Shown here: positions 6,748-13,675 of the stretch, in pieces | How positions within the stretch are numbered: the stretch's first letter is position 1 | How the letters are laid out: every line of letters starts with the position of its first letter | Assembly (NCBI GenBank): GCA_028709565.1 | Contig: JAQVWU010000010.1 | Location: 1-22,205 of the forward strand | Source: Eubacteriales bacterium | GTDB lineage: Bacteria; Bacillota; Clostridia; Oscillospirales; CAG-272 | Length of the DNA stretch: 22,205 nt | Reading direction: 5' to 3' | The notes under the pieces: generated by a model | Told to the model about the DNA's origin: nothing | What the model saw: only the letters and a program-made list of their open reading frames with translations | The model's database searches: none | Program-made: the position numbers and the translations under genes

Positions 6748-7869
6748 TTAAGGGGCTACAGGCAGATCATCAAAGAGAAAATAGAGCATTATGCCGTAAT
6801 CGAATACAGGCGCGGGAACCTTGGGAGGAGCTATAACAACGGCGGCTTCCGGTGCTTCGGGAATCTCGGCAACGGCAGCGTCAAAACTGATGGCACTGAA
6901 TTTAAATACACCGACTGAGGAGAACGGGTCAAGTCTGAAATTGGTTATCGTGCCCTTCCATTCTGCGCATACCGATGTATCTATTTCAACATAAATCCAA
7001 CCGAAAGCATCTTTTCTGCATTCTGATAAATCAACTTTGAAGGAAGCGGCTTCGCTCCAGCCGATTGTTTCGGTTGTAAAGAAGAACTGGAAAGCGGAGC
7101 TTTCGGAGAATGCCTTCATTCTGAAGTTAATGGCGCCAATATGGGACGCGTTAAGACCAAATGTACCTGTGAAATTCATGTAGGGGTCACCGCCGGCGGA
7201 TTCGCCGTAAAGATAACCGTCTTCAACGAACATCTGTACGACGTCACCGCTGGGACCGAACGGAACTTCGTCGTAATCGGCAAAATTAACGGTAGCGATG
7301 TTTGTGTCGGTGCTCCAGAATACGATGCTGTCAAACGCGAAGGTGCCGGTTGCGGAGAAAGGATCGAGTCTGAATCCGGTGATTGTACCCTTCCATTCGG
7401 TGCAGGTTGCGGTCTCAAGAACTATAGTTACATATCCGTCTTCATCTGCTTCGTCCTCAGCGAAATCATATTTAAACGAAGCGGCTTCGCTCCAGCCGAT
7501 GGAATCGGTGGTGAAGAAGAACTGGAAAGCGGAACTTTCTGATTCTGCGTCAAGCTTGATTATTATGTAGTCTACTTTGTCGGCAGGAAAATCTACGCCC
7601 GGTGTATAGGGTGTATGGGGATCGTCGCCTGTGGATGTGCCCGAAAAGACACCGTCCGCAACAGAAAGGTTTTCGACATTGTTGCCGGTAAAAGGAACTT
7701 CATCAAGGCCTTCAAAATCAACCGATAAGTAAGCGTAACCGCCGATTTCTTCGGCGCTTTCGACGGCTTCTTCGGCAATTTCGTCATCCGCTGCAAAAGC
7801 GGGGACTGCCGTTATCAATAAGCAAGACATTAACAAAAATGCGATAAGAGCTTTTGTAAATTTTGACAT
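6748..7869 (-). CDS. Secreted protein with a duplicated beta-rich domain, function unknown
   Basis: A 373-residue protein that I do not recognise by name. Residues 1-26 are a signal peptide (KALIAFLLMSCLLITAVPAFA, cleavage after AFA). An acidic linker follows, then two copies of one domain at about 50-185 and 194-330. Both copies share DEVPF, SSAFQFFFTT..IGWSEAASFK, CxEWKGTIT.FRLDPFS and a final F.F..I.F strand. The pattern of aromatic-rich beta strands resembles carbohydrate-binding or cell-surface modules, but no catalytic site is visible. Each copy has one Cys in the CxEWKGT motif; copy 2 has another at C284. The C-terminus is a proline/alanine-rich linker ending in a hydrophobic stretch at 357-373, with no LPXTG or charged tail. 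ATG 7869 has GAGGAGG upstream. It precedes sigG with no clear terminator. Confidence 0.85.
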   Translation of the reverse strand: MSKFTKALIAFLLMSCLLITAVPAFAADDEIAEEAVESAEEIGGYAYLSVDFEGLDEVPFTGNNVENLSVADGVFSGTSTGDDPHTPYTPGVDFPADKVDYIIIKLDAESESSAFQFFFTTDSIGWSEAASFKYDFAEDEADEDGYVTIVLETATCTEWKGTITGFRLDPFSATGTFAFDSIVFWSTDTNIATVNFADYDEVPFGPSGDVVQMFVEDGYLYGESAGGDPYMNFTGTFGLNASHIGAINFRMKAFSESSAFQFFFTTETIGWSEAASFKVDLSECRKDAFGWIYVEIDTSVCAEWKGTITNFRLDPFSSVGVFKFSAISFDAAVAEIPEAPEAAVVIAPPKVPAPVFDYGIMLYFLFDDLPVAP

Positions 7870-7898
7870 AAGTTATACCTCCTCAATATTGTGTCTTC

Positions 7899-7927
7899 AT
7901 TATGACATTTTTTTTAGTATAAGTCAA
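7899..7927 (-). promoter_or_regulatory. Sigma-A promoter of the secreted-protein gene
   Basis: Minus-strand TTGACT (7927-7922), 17-bp spacer, CATAAT (7904-7899): 5 of 6 in each box. The start would be near 7892, eight bases before the Shine-Dalgarno. Confidence 0.75.
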
Positions 7928-8206
7928 TATGTAATCTGCATCTTTACAATAATGTAACATTTTGGTCAAAAAAAATACATATAATGCTCAAACATGATAT
8001 ATAATATATAATTAAGAAATATACCCAATTCCAATATATCAATTAAACCAATTAAATCAATTAAATCAAGTATATCATTGGCTATATTATTAGTTAAATC
8101 GATTTCTATGACTTTGATGCCATTCGATGTCGGAAAACATATAAAAACAAAAAAACAATTGTATGCTTATAATATTTATACTTATAATATGAAAGAGGTA
8201 GTCATT
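7928..8206. other. AT-rich intergenic region between divergent genes
   Basis: No gene, RNA structure or riboswitch is recognised. The stretch is strongly AT-rich, with several TATAAT-like strings (7980, 8168, 8183) but none with a good -35 at 16-18 bp; TTGATG (8114-8119) with CATATA (8138-8143) is the best weak pair for the kinase gene. An open frame in the kinase frame runs back to 8078, but it lacks family similarity and a ribosome-binding site. A 9-bp tandem repeat occupies 8038-8067. Confidence 0.5.
8038..8067. repeat. 9-bp tandem repeat, about three units
   Basis: The unit ATCAATTAA occurs at 8038-8046, 8047-8055 (as ACCAATTAA) and 8056-8064, with the start of a fourth (ATC) following. 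It lies about 140 bp upstream of the kinase start. Confidence 0.8.
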
Positions 8207-9232
8207 ATGAAAGTAGTTTGTTTCGGCGAAGTCATGCTGCGTCTGAATCCGCCGGGGTATGAGCGTTTCGCCCAAACTTCGTCACTGGTTTACAATATCG
8301 GCGGAGCTGAGGCGAACGTCGCCGTATCGACATCCAATTACGGTATTGAAAGTTCGTTTGTCACCAGATTACCCGCCCATGAAATCGGAACGTCGGTAAT
8401 AAATATGCTGCGCCGTTACGGTGTCGATACCTCGCAAATCATACGCGGTGGTTCACGTGTCGGGATATATTATCTGGAAAAGGGCGCGTCACAGCGATCG
8501 TCAAAGGTTATCTATGACCGGGCAAATTCGGCTATCGCGCAGGCGTCGGCTTCCGATTTTAACTGGGAGCGTATCTTCGAAGGTGCCGACTGGTTTCACT
8601 TTACGGGTATAACACCGGCATTGAGTGACGGCGCGGCCCTCTGCTGTCTGGAGGCCTGCCGCGCGGCAAAATCCGCCGGGATTAAAATAAGCTGTGATTT
8701 GAATTACCGTAAAAATCTGTGGAGCCCGGAAAAAGCCGGGCAAGTCATGGGCGAGCTTATGAAATATGTCGACCTGTGCATAGCAAATGAAGAAGACGCG
8801 GATATGGTGTTCGGTATAAAAGCAGAAAATACCGATGTCGACCGCGGCATTGTCAGTCATGACGCTTACAGGAGTGTGGCCGCTCAGCTTGCGGAACGCT
8901 TCGGCTGTGAAAAAATCGCAATCACACTGCGTATAAGCATTTCGGCAAACGATAATGACTGGGCGGGTATGTTGTATGACAGCAAAACAGATGAATATTA
9001 TTTTTCCCCGACATATAACATCCATATAGTCGACCGCGTCGGCGGGGGGGATTCATTCGGCGGCGGGCTTATATATGCGCTGCTCTCGGATAAAGACAAC
9101 ACATATGCCATTAACTTTGCCGTCGCGGCTTCCGCGCTCAAACATACCATTGAGGGCGACTTCAACCTTGTGAGCATAGCCGAGGTGGAATCGCTTATGT
9201 CGGGCAGCGGTTCGGGAAGAGTCCAGCGATAG
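8207..9232 (+). CDS. kdgK: PfkB-family sugar kinase, probably 2-keto-3-deoxygluconate kinase
   Basis: A 341-residue ribokinase/PfkB-family kinase. It opens with VVCFGEVMLRLNPPGYERFAQ and YNIGGAEANVAVSTSNYG, the sugar-binding glycine pair region. The C-terminal signature IVDRVGGGDSFGGGLIYALL at about 275-294 holds the catalytic Asp (D282) and the anion hole. The GGGDSF form, with GEVMLRLNPP at the start, is typical of 2-keto-3-deoxygluconate kinases, which make KDPG from hexuronate breakdown for the Entner-Doudoroff aldolase. No aldolase or uronate gene is in the window, so the substrate remains inferred; fructokinase or another sugar is possible. The ATG at 8207 is chosen over the longer frame from 8078 because the family N-terminus begins there and GAAAGAGG lies 8 nt upstream. 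It may be cotranscribed with the SPFH gene 59 bp on. Confidence 0.85.
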   Translation: MKVVCFGEVMLRLNPPGYERFAQTSSLVYNIGGAEANVAVSTSNYGIESSFVTRLPAHEIGTSVINMLRRYGVDTSQIIRGGSRVGIYYLEKGASQRSSKVIYDRANSAIAQASASDFNWERIFEGADWFHFTGITPALSDGAALCCLEACRAAKSAGIKISCDLNYRKNLWSPEKAGQVMGELMKYVDLCIANEEDADMVFGIKAENTDVDRGIVSHDAYRSVAAQLAERFGCEKIAITLRISISANDNDWAGMLYDSKTDEYYFSPTYNIHIVDRVGGGDSFGGGLIYALLSDKDNTYAINFAVAASALKHTIEGDFNLVSIAEVESLMSGSGSGRVQR

Positions 9233-9291
9233 AGCGGCCGTAGCATAAACATATAAACTCAGAAAAATAAAATTTTATTAAAGGAGCTATT

Positions 9292-10662
9292 ATGGGTTTA
9301 ATTAAATCGATTCTCGACGGGGGTATTGTTAAAGCGGCTTTGGGAGGAACGGGGGGCGTGCTTGCCGACCAGTGGCTCGAATATATTTATTGCGAATCGC
9401 TGCCTCCGGATATTCTGGTAACAAAAGGCGCCAAAAAATTTAACGAGCGCCGTTCGGCAAACAGAAAAGGCGATGATAATGTAATATCAAACGGGTCTGT
9501 TGTTGCCGTCAATGAAGGTCAGTTTATGATTATTGTCGACGGAGGCAAAGTAGTGGAATTTTCGGGCGAACCGGGCGAATTTTTATACGATACATCGACC
9601 GAACCCAGCCTGTTTTACGGCGATCTGAGCGAAAATATCCTGGCAACCTTTAAAAATATAGGCAAGCGTATATCGTTCGGCGGCGAAGCGCCGAAGGATC
9701 AGCGGGTTTACTATATCAATAAAAAGGAAATTGTCGGCAATAAATACGGCACGCCCAATGCGGTACCGTTTCGGGTAATAGACAAAAATATAAATCTGGA
9801 CATTGACATTGCGATACGCTGTCACGGCGAATATTCATACAAGATTGTCGACCCTTTGCTGTTCTATACCAATGTAAGCGGAAATGTTGCCTCATCATAT
9901 AACCGGTCGGAAATTGACGGCATGCTGAAGTCGGAGCTCATGACCGCCCTTCAGCCGGCGTTTGCAAAGATCTCTATGATGGGTGTGCGATACAGCGAAA
10001 TACCGGGTCATACCATGGAACTTGCCGACGCTTTAAACGCGGTGCTGTCCGAAAAATGGACAGAGCTGCGAGGCCTCTCCATCGCCTCATTCGGTGTCAG
10101 CTCCATCAAGGCTTCCGAGGAGGACGAAGCGTTGATTAAGCAGCTGCAGCGCAGCGCCGTAATGCGCGACCCGACAATGGCTGCCGCTTCACTTGTCGGA
10201 GCTCAGTCGGAAGCGATGGTTGCCGCGGCAAAGAACGAAGGAGCCGGTCCCATGATGGCCTTTGCCGGCATGAATATGGCGTCTCAGGCGGGCGGTGCGA
10301 ACACGGGCGATTTATTTGCCATAGGACAGCAGCAGGACAAAAACCGTCAGAAACAGGAGCCCAAACCACAGCAGGATAATGAATCCGGATGGAAATGCGA
10401 ATGCGGAGCGGCAAACACCGGCAGGTTCTGCGCCGAATGCGGAAAGGCAAAACCCAAACCGGCGGAAGCGGAAGGATGGCATTGTTCCTGCGGATCCGTG
10501 AACAAAGGCAAATTTTGCGGTGAGTGCGGAAAACGCAAACCCCCGGAGGCATTGCTTTATAAATGCGACAAATGCGGCTGGGAACCGAAAGAAAAAACCA
10601 AACCCCCGAAATTCTGTCCGGAATGCGGAGACGCTTTCGATGACAGCGACGCGGTAAAGTAA
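9292..10662 (+). CDS. YdjI-like SPFH-domain protein with C-terminal zinc ribbons
   Basis: A 456-residue protein like Bacillus YdjI ('virion core protein' family). Residues about 35-275 form the SPFH (stomatin/flotillin-type) domain: ILVTKGAKKFNERR, VNEGQFMIIVDGGKVVEFSGEPGEFLYDT and DIAIRCHGEYSYKIVDPLLFY. A short helical, Ala/Met-rich part (295-335) and a Gln-rich linker follow. The C-terminal part has three four-cysteine ribbons: C369/C371/C380/C383, C398/C400/C409/C412 and C425/C428/C442/C445. YdjI in Bacillus has been linked to membrane-stress complexes with YdjG/YdjH; those partners are not here. There is no signal peptide or obvious membrane span, so it should associate peripherally with the membrane. 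AAGGAG lies 5 nt before the ATG, and a strong terminator follows. Confidence 0.88.
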   Translation: MGLIKSILDGGIVKAALGGTGGVLADQWLEYIYCESLPPDILVTKGAKKFNERRSANRKGDDNVISNGSVVAVNEGQFMIIVDGGKVVEFSGEPGEFLYDTSTEPSLFYGDLSENILATFKNIGKRISFGGEAPKDQRVYYINKKEIVGNKYGTPNAVPFRVIDKNINLDIDIAIRCHGEYSYKIVDPLLFYTNVSGNVASSYNRSEIDGMLKSELMTALQPAFAKISMMGVRYSEIPGHTMELADALNAVLSEKWTELRGLSIASFGVSSIKASEEDEALIKQLQRSAVMRDPTMAAASLVGAQSEAMVAAAKNEGAGPMMAFAGMNMASQAGGANTGDLFAIGQQQDKNRQKQEPKPQQDNESGWKCECGAANTGRFCAECGKAKPKPAEAEGWHCSCGSVNKGKFCGECGKRKPPEALLYKCDKCGWEPKEKTKPPKFCPECGDAFDDSDAVK

Positions 10663-10688
10663 AGACAAAATAAAAGCCACATACGTAA

Positions 10689-10697
10689 TCTGACAAA
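10689..10697 (-). promoter_or_regulatory. Candidate Spo0A box upstream of spoIIA
   Basis: The minus strand reads TTTGTCAGA, 8 of 9 matches to the 0A box TTTGTCRAA. It is about 53 bp upstream of the candidate sigma-H -35, within the range seen for Spo0A sites at spoIIA in Bacillus. One isolated degenerate match is weak evidence. Confidence 0.3.
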
Positions 10698-10703
10698 AAT
10701 TTC

Positions 10704-10766
10704 AACTCCCGTAATGTATAATTCTTACAGACATGTAGGTTTATACATTACGGGAGTTTTTTATTG
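10704..10766 (+). terminator. Terminator of the SPFH gene
   Basis: A perfect 18-bp inverted repeat, AACTCCCGTAATGTATAA (10704-10721) and its complement at 10741-10758, with a 19-nt loop, followed by TTTTATT. Its right arm overlaps the candidate spoIIA -35 box. Confidence 0.92.
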
Positions 10767-10778
10767 CGGAAAGAATAT
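10750..10778 (+). promoter_or_regulatory. Candidate sigma-H promoter of the spoIIA operon
   Basis: ACGGGAGTT (10750-10758) matches the sigma-H -35 RnAGGAwWW at 7 of 9, an 11-bp spacer follows, and AAAGAATAT (10770-10778) matches RnnGAATww fully. SpoIIA operons are known sigma-H targets. The -35 lies inside the terminator stem of the upstream gene. The leader would be about 20 nt. Confidence 0.5.
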
Positions 10779-10805
10779 TGCTTATAGATTATAAGGGAAA
10801 AAAAT

Positions 10806-11198
10806 ATGGAAAAATTAAAATGTACCATTTCCATGTCGGACGGTGTGTTGAATATACGCCTCAGCGGATCCATAGACCACCACACGGTGCGCAAAATACG
10901 TGAAGAAATAGACGGAGAACTCTATAAGGGCGGTGTCAAACAGGTGGTGCTTGACTTCGGCGGCGTGGATTTTATGGACAGTTCGGGACTCGGCCTGATA
11001 CTCGGAAGATACACGAAGATTACGGATATGGGGGGGAAACTTACGCTGCGCGGTTTATCGGATGATATTATGAAAATCATCAAACTGTCCGGAGCTGAAA
11101 AATTTATACCGATTGAAAAAATAGAAAAAAAAGAAAAACCGACAAAGCCCGATAATGCAGATAAAAAACAGGAAGATAGAAAGAGGAGCCTGTCATGA
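10806..11198 (+). CDS. spoIIAA: Anti-sigma-F factor antagonist SpoIIAA
   Basis: A 130-residue STAS-domain protein. LSGSIDHHTV at 19-28 and VVLDFGGVDFMDSSGLGLILGRYTKI at 47-72 are the family core; S59 in DSSGLG aligns with the serine phosphorylated by SpoIIAB in Bacillus. Unphosphorylated SpoIIAA binds SpoIIAB and frees sigma-F in the forespore; SpoIIE, not in this window, removes the phosphate. The protein is about 13 residues longer than Bacillus SpoIIAA: residues 104-130 form a lysine-rich polar tail with no counterpart that I know. The ATG at 10806 follows AAGGGA by 7 nt. Its stop overlaps the spoIIAB start (ATGA), the usual coupled arrangement. Confidence 0.97.
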   Translation: MEKLKCTISMSDGVLNIRLSGSIDHHTVRKIREEIDGELYKGGVKQVVLDFGGVDFMDSSGLGLILGRYTKITDMGGKLTLRGLSDDIMKIIKLSGAEKFIPIEKIEKKEKPTKPDNADKKQEDRKRSLS

Positions 11199-11638
11199 AA
11201 ACTAAAGTACAAAATGTTTTTCGCGCTCAATTTAGCGCGAAATCGATAAATGAAAGCTGGGCGCGTCAGACAGTTTCGGCGTTTGCGGCTCAATTGGACC
11301 CCGAAATTGTCGAACTTGCCGATATCCGCACCGCTGTTTCGGAGGCGGTTACAAACGCCATTGTTCACGGTTATAAAAATGAAGGGGGAACCGTTTACCT
11401 GACGGTAAGTTATACATATGACCGTGTATTAACGATAGCGGTGCGCGATAAGGGATGCGGGATTGAGGATGTCAGGGCGGCGATGCAGCCGCTCTTTACC
11501 ACCGACACGACAGGAGAACGGGGCGGTATGGGCTTCACCATTATGAAAAGTTTTACCGATAAGCTCCGGGTTACATCGCGCTTAGGGAAAGGTACCCTTG
11601 TGACTATGACGAAACGGTTGTCATCGGGTGACCGGTAA
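11195..11638 (+). CDS. spoIIAB: Anti-sigma-F factor and serine kinase SpoIIAB
   Basis: A 147-residue GHKL-fold protein of normal length. The N-box reads DIRTAVSEAVTNAIVHGY at about 43-60, followed by G1 (VRDKGCGIED) and G2 (ERGGMGFTIMKSF), which bind ATP. It holds sigma-F inactive before septation and in the mother cell, and phosphorylates SpoIIAA. LFTTDTTGERGGMGF, between the G boxes, is the ATP lid of the family. The ATG at 11195 overlaps the spoIIAA stop by 4 bp, with AGAGGAG about 7 nt upstream. It overlaps sigF by 11 bp, so the three proteins are probably made in a fixed ratio. Confidence 0.97.
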   Translation: MKTKVQNVFRAQFSAKSINESWARQTVSAFAAQLDPEIVELADIRTAVSEAVTNAIVHGYKNEGGTVYLTVSYTYDRVLTIAVRDKGCGIEDVRAAMQPLFTTDTTGERGGMGFTIMKSFTDKLRVTSRLGKGTLVTMTKRLSSGDR

Positions 11639-12350
11639 TTCTTTTGCTGAAAATGCCGATCTGCTTCGTCGTATAGGTGAAGGCGACGAAAGCGCGGCAG
11701 ACGAGCTTATCTCACTTAATATGGGCCTGGTGAAAAATATCGCAGCGCGCTTCCGTGACAGGGGCGTCGAATATGAAGATCTGATCCAGATAGGCGTTAT
11801 CGGTATGATTAAAGCTATGCGCAGCTACAGCTTTTCATATAATACCGCCTTTTCTACCTATGCCGTGCCCCTGATTATCGGCGAAATCCGACGCTTTCTG
11901 CGTGATGACGGTCCGATTAAGGTGGGACGCGGAATCAAAAAACAGGGCGTAAATGTTATGAAACAGAGGGAACTTTTTTTAAGGGAGCACGGACGCGAAC
12001 CGAAGATTAGCGAACTGGCGGTTCTGTGCGAAGCGTCACCGGAGGAAATTGTGACGGCGATGGAAGCGCAGAGTCCGATACGGTCGTTAAATGAACCCGT
12101 GGGGGATGACGACGGCATTACCCTCGGGAATATTATTGCCTCGGATGAAAATGAAGTTGACGCCGTGACCGATAAGATTGCCCTGGCGGAAGCGATACGG
12201 TCGATGTCGCCGCTGCACAGGAAAATTATTGTTTTGCGGTATTATCGTGAACTTTCGCAGCAGCAAACAGGTGATTTGCTGGGTCTTACCCAGGTTAAGG
12301 TATCGCGTGAGGAAAAGAAAATAATGAAATACCTGCGCGATGCCCTCTGA
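11628..12350 (+). CDS. sigF: RNA polymerase sigma-F factor (early forespore)
   Basis: A 240-residue sigma-70-family factor, a little shorter than Bacillus SigF (255) because the N-terminus is short. Region 2: LNMGLVKNIAARFRDRGVEYEDLIQIGVIGMIKAM and FSTYAVPLIIGEIRRFLRDDG. Region 3: IKVGRGIKKQGV. Region 4 ends with LSQQQTGDLLGLTQVKVSREEKKIMKYLRD, where Glu replaces the Leu usual in QVSRLEKK. The start is GTG at 11628 within the end of spoIIAB; no Shine-Dalgarno is visible, so it likely depends on coupling. Position after spoIIAA-spoIIAB fixes the identity. No terminator is obvious between this gene and the convergent GH5 gene. The sigG promoter in this same window is a likely target. Confidence 0.97.
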   Translation: MTGNSFAENADLLRRIGEGDESAADELISLNMGLVKNIAARFRDRGVEYEDLIQIGVIGMIKAMRSYSFSYNTAFSTYAVPLIIGEIRRFLRDDGPIKVGRGIKKQGVNVMKQRELFLREHGREPKISELAVLCEASPEEIVTAMEAQSPIRSLNEPVGDDDGITLGNIIASDENEVDAVTDKIALAEAIRSMSPLHRKIIVLRYYRELSQQQTGDLLGLTQVKVSREEKKIMKYLRDAL

Positions 12351-12395
12351 CCCGGTGTCTGTCTGTTTCAATCGAATTATAGAAATAAATCGAAA

Positions 12396-13400
12396 TCAAT
12401 CGAAGCGCATGTTTTCTTTCAGGAGGTCAAGCAGAGCCCGGTCTATTTTGATACCGCGGTAATCTTCGTAAACGGTATCGGGTCTGCCGTGTTCGGCGAC
12501 GCCGAAAGCGCCCTTAAAATTCCACAGGGAATAACCCCAGTTGTTCTCGCGGTATATTGTCAGTATGTCCTTAAACCACCGCAGGGCAAGATCGTTTGAC
12601 AGCTTGTTATAACAGCCGAATTCGCCGATGTGTACCTTTACTCCCTGCTTTTCAAGTTCCATCCAGGGTTTATAATATTCACGCAGGGTATCAATGTTTT
12701 TTATATTGCCGGGAGAGACCTCTCCGGGATATTCCGGCATTACCCATTCACCGCGGTGTCCGACCCACTCCGCTTTGAAATGTGTAACCTGGAACGGTTC
12801 ATAACCGCGTCCGCTGTGAATTACATCGGCGTCCGCCAGTTCGGGCAGCGCGCTTCCTCCGCCGTCGAATCCGTCAATGACAATTTCTCTGGACGGGTCC
12901 AGATTGCGGATGGCGGCGATTGTACGGCGTATTATCTTTTCATGGTCGTCACGTGTGCACGGATGGGACGGGCTGCGGTCAGCCGGTTCGTTAACAAGGT
13001 CAAAGGAAAGCTTATCCGAGCCGATGCTTTTATAACGCTCGGTGAACATCTGCCACAGATAAATAAAGCCTTCCTGGGCTTCACTGTCCCTCCATAAATT
13101 ATGACGTTCGGTTTGAGGTGAGTTTATACAATAACCGGGAGCGCGGTGCAGGTTAATACAGCAGTGGAGTCCCCTGCTGTTTATTGCTTCGACATATCGG
13201 TCGATGTATGCAAGTATTTTTCCGTCGGGATGTTTATAATCGAAATTATCGGTCCAATAACGGTAATCCATAGGAATCCTGACAAAGTTAAATCCTTCGG
13301 ACGCAATAAAATCCAGTTCATCAAGACAGGGTTCTTCGGGCAGAGGTTTATGGGGGCTGCGTGAAAACATCCATAAGAAATTGAAACCGTATTTATTCAT
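12396..13400 (-). CDS. Cytoplasmic GH5-family glycosidase (cellulase-like)
   Basis: A 334-residue (beta/alpha)8 glycoside hydrolase of family 5. GFNFVRIPMDYRYW at 36-49, CINLHRAPGY at 81-90, SFDLVNEPADR at 132-142 (E138, acid/base), HIGEFGCYNK at 257-266 (E260, nucleophile) and WGYSLWNFKGAFG at 288-300 are in the expected order. The substrate could be a beta-glucan, mannan or similar beta-linked oligosaccharide. There is no signal peptide or binding module, so it probably hydrolyses imported oligosaccharides. ATG 13400 is chosen because the GH5 fold starts there; an open frame runs 67 codons further upstream through the promoter and cannot be translated from that transcript. The ribosome-binding site, AAAGG about 8 nt upstream, is weak. 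Three copies of AATCGAA lie around its stop (12370-12404). Confidence 0.88.
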   Translation of the reverse strand: MNKYGFNFLWMFSRSPHKPLPEEPCLDELDFIASEGFNFVRIPMDYRYWTDNFDYKHPDGKILAYIDRYVEAINSRGLHCCINLHRAPGYCINSPQTERHNLWRDSEAQEGFIYLWQMFTERYKSIGSDKLSFDLVNEPADRSPSHPCTRDDHEKIIRRTIAAIRNLDPSREIVIDGFDGGGSALPELADADVIHSGRGYEPFQVTHFKAEWVGHRGEWVMPEYPGEVSPGNIKNIDTLREYYKPWMELEKQGVKVHIGEFGCYNKLSNDLALRWFKDILTIYRENNWGYSLWNFKGAFGVAEHGRPDTVYEDYRGIKIDRALLDLLKENMRFD

Positions 13401-13452
13401 CTTTTTGACCTTTCTTTGTTTATAGTTTATTGCGGGTTTCCTGACTGCTGTG

Positions 13453-13491
13453 ATTATACCACGGGATTTTCTATGTGTCAATGTGTCAATG
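13453..13491 (-). promoter_or_regulatory. Sigma-A promoter of the GH5 gene with duplicated -35
   Basis: Minus-strand TTGACA (13481-13476), 17-bp spacer and TATAAT (13458-13453) match the consensus exactly. A second TTGACA at 13489-13484 arises from an 8-bp tandem duplication, TGTCAATG, on the plus strand (13476-13491). Only the nearer copy has correct spacing. Confidence 0.85.
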
Positions 13492-13594
13492 AGGTTTGCT
13501 AACTTTATTATCGGCAGGACAATGTAATAAAAATTAAAAAACTGAGTTAAAAATGTAAAAATAATAAAAAATAATAAATTATCGGCGCGCGCTA

Positions 13595-13623
13595 TTGACA
13601 ATCAAAAAATAAACGTTTATAAT
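13595..13623 (+). promoter_or_regulatory. Sigma-A promoter of yceD-rpmF
   Basis: TTGACA (13595-13600), 17-bp spacer, TATAAT (13618-13623): exact consensus. The start would be near 13630. It lies in AT-rich DNA upstream of yceD, with nothing else recognised between it and the GH5 promoter. Confidence 0.85.
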
Positions 13624-13675
13624 ATAACTATTCACGTAAAAACATCAGCTTTGTTTATCATCATTGCGTCTAACG

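Noticed and set aside
8078..8206. N-terminal extension of the sugar kinase
   Set aside because: It comes from AT-rich intergenic DNA including part of the leader; the kinase family starts at the ATG at 8207, which has a ribosome-binding site.
7928..8206. Riboswitch or small RNA in the AT-rich gap
   Set aside because: No conserved core, GC stem or terminator is visible there.
10768..10777. GGAAAGAATA as a sigma-F -10 for spoIIA
   Set aside because: It matches the -10 pattern, but no -35 lies at the right distance; the overlapping sigma-H match has both boxes.
12370..12404. Three AATCGAA copies as an operator or terminator between sigF and the GH5 gene
   Set aside because: The 7-bp copies are irregularly spaced, not inverted and partly in coding sequence; too short to support a function.
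13401..13601. A 67-codon N-terminal extension of the GH5 gene with a hydrophobic stretch that could look like a signal anchor
   Set aside because: The extension runs through the consensus promoter at 13453-13481, so the transcript would not include it, and the GH5 fold begins at 13400.
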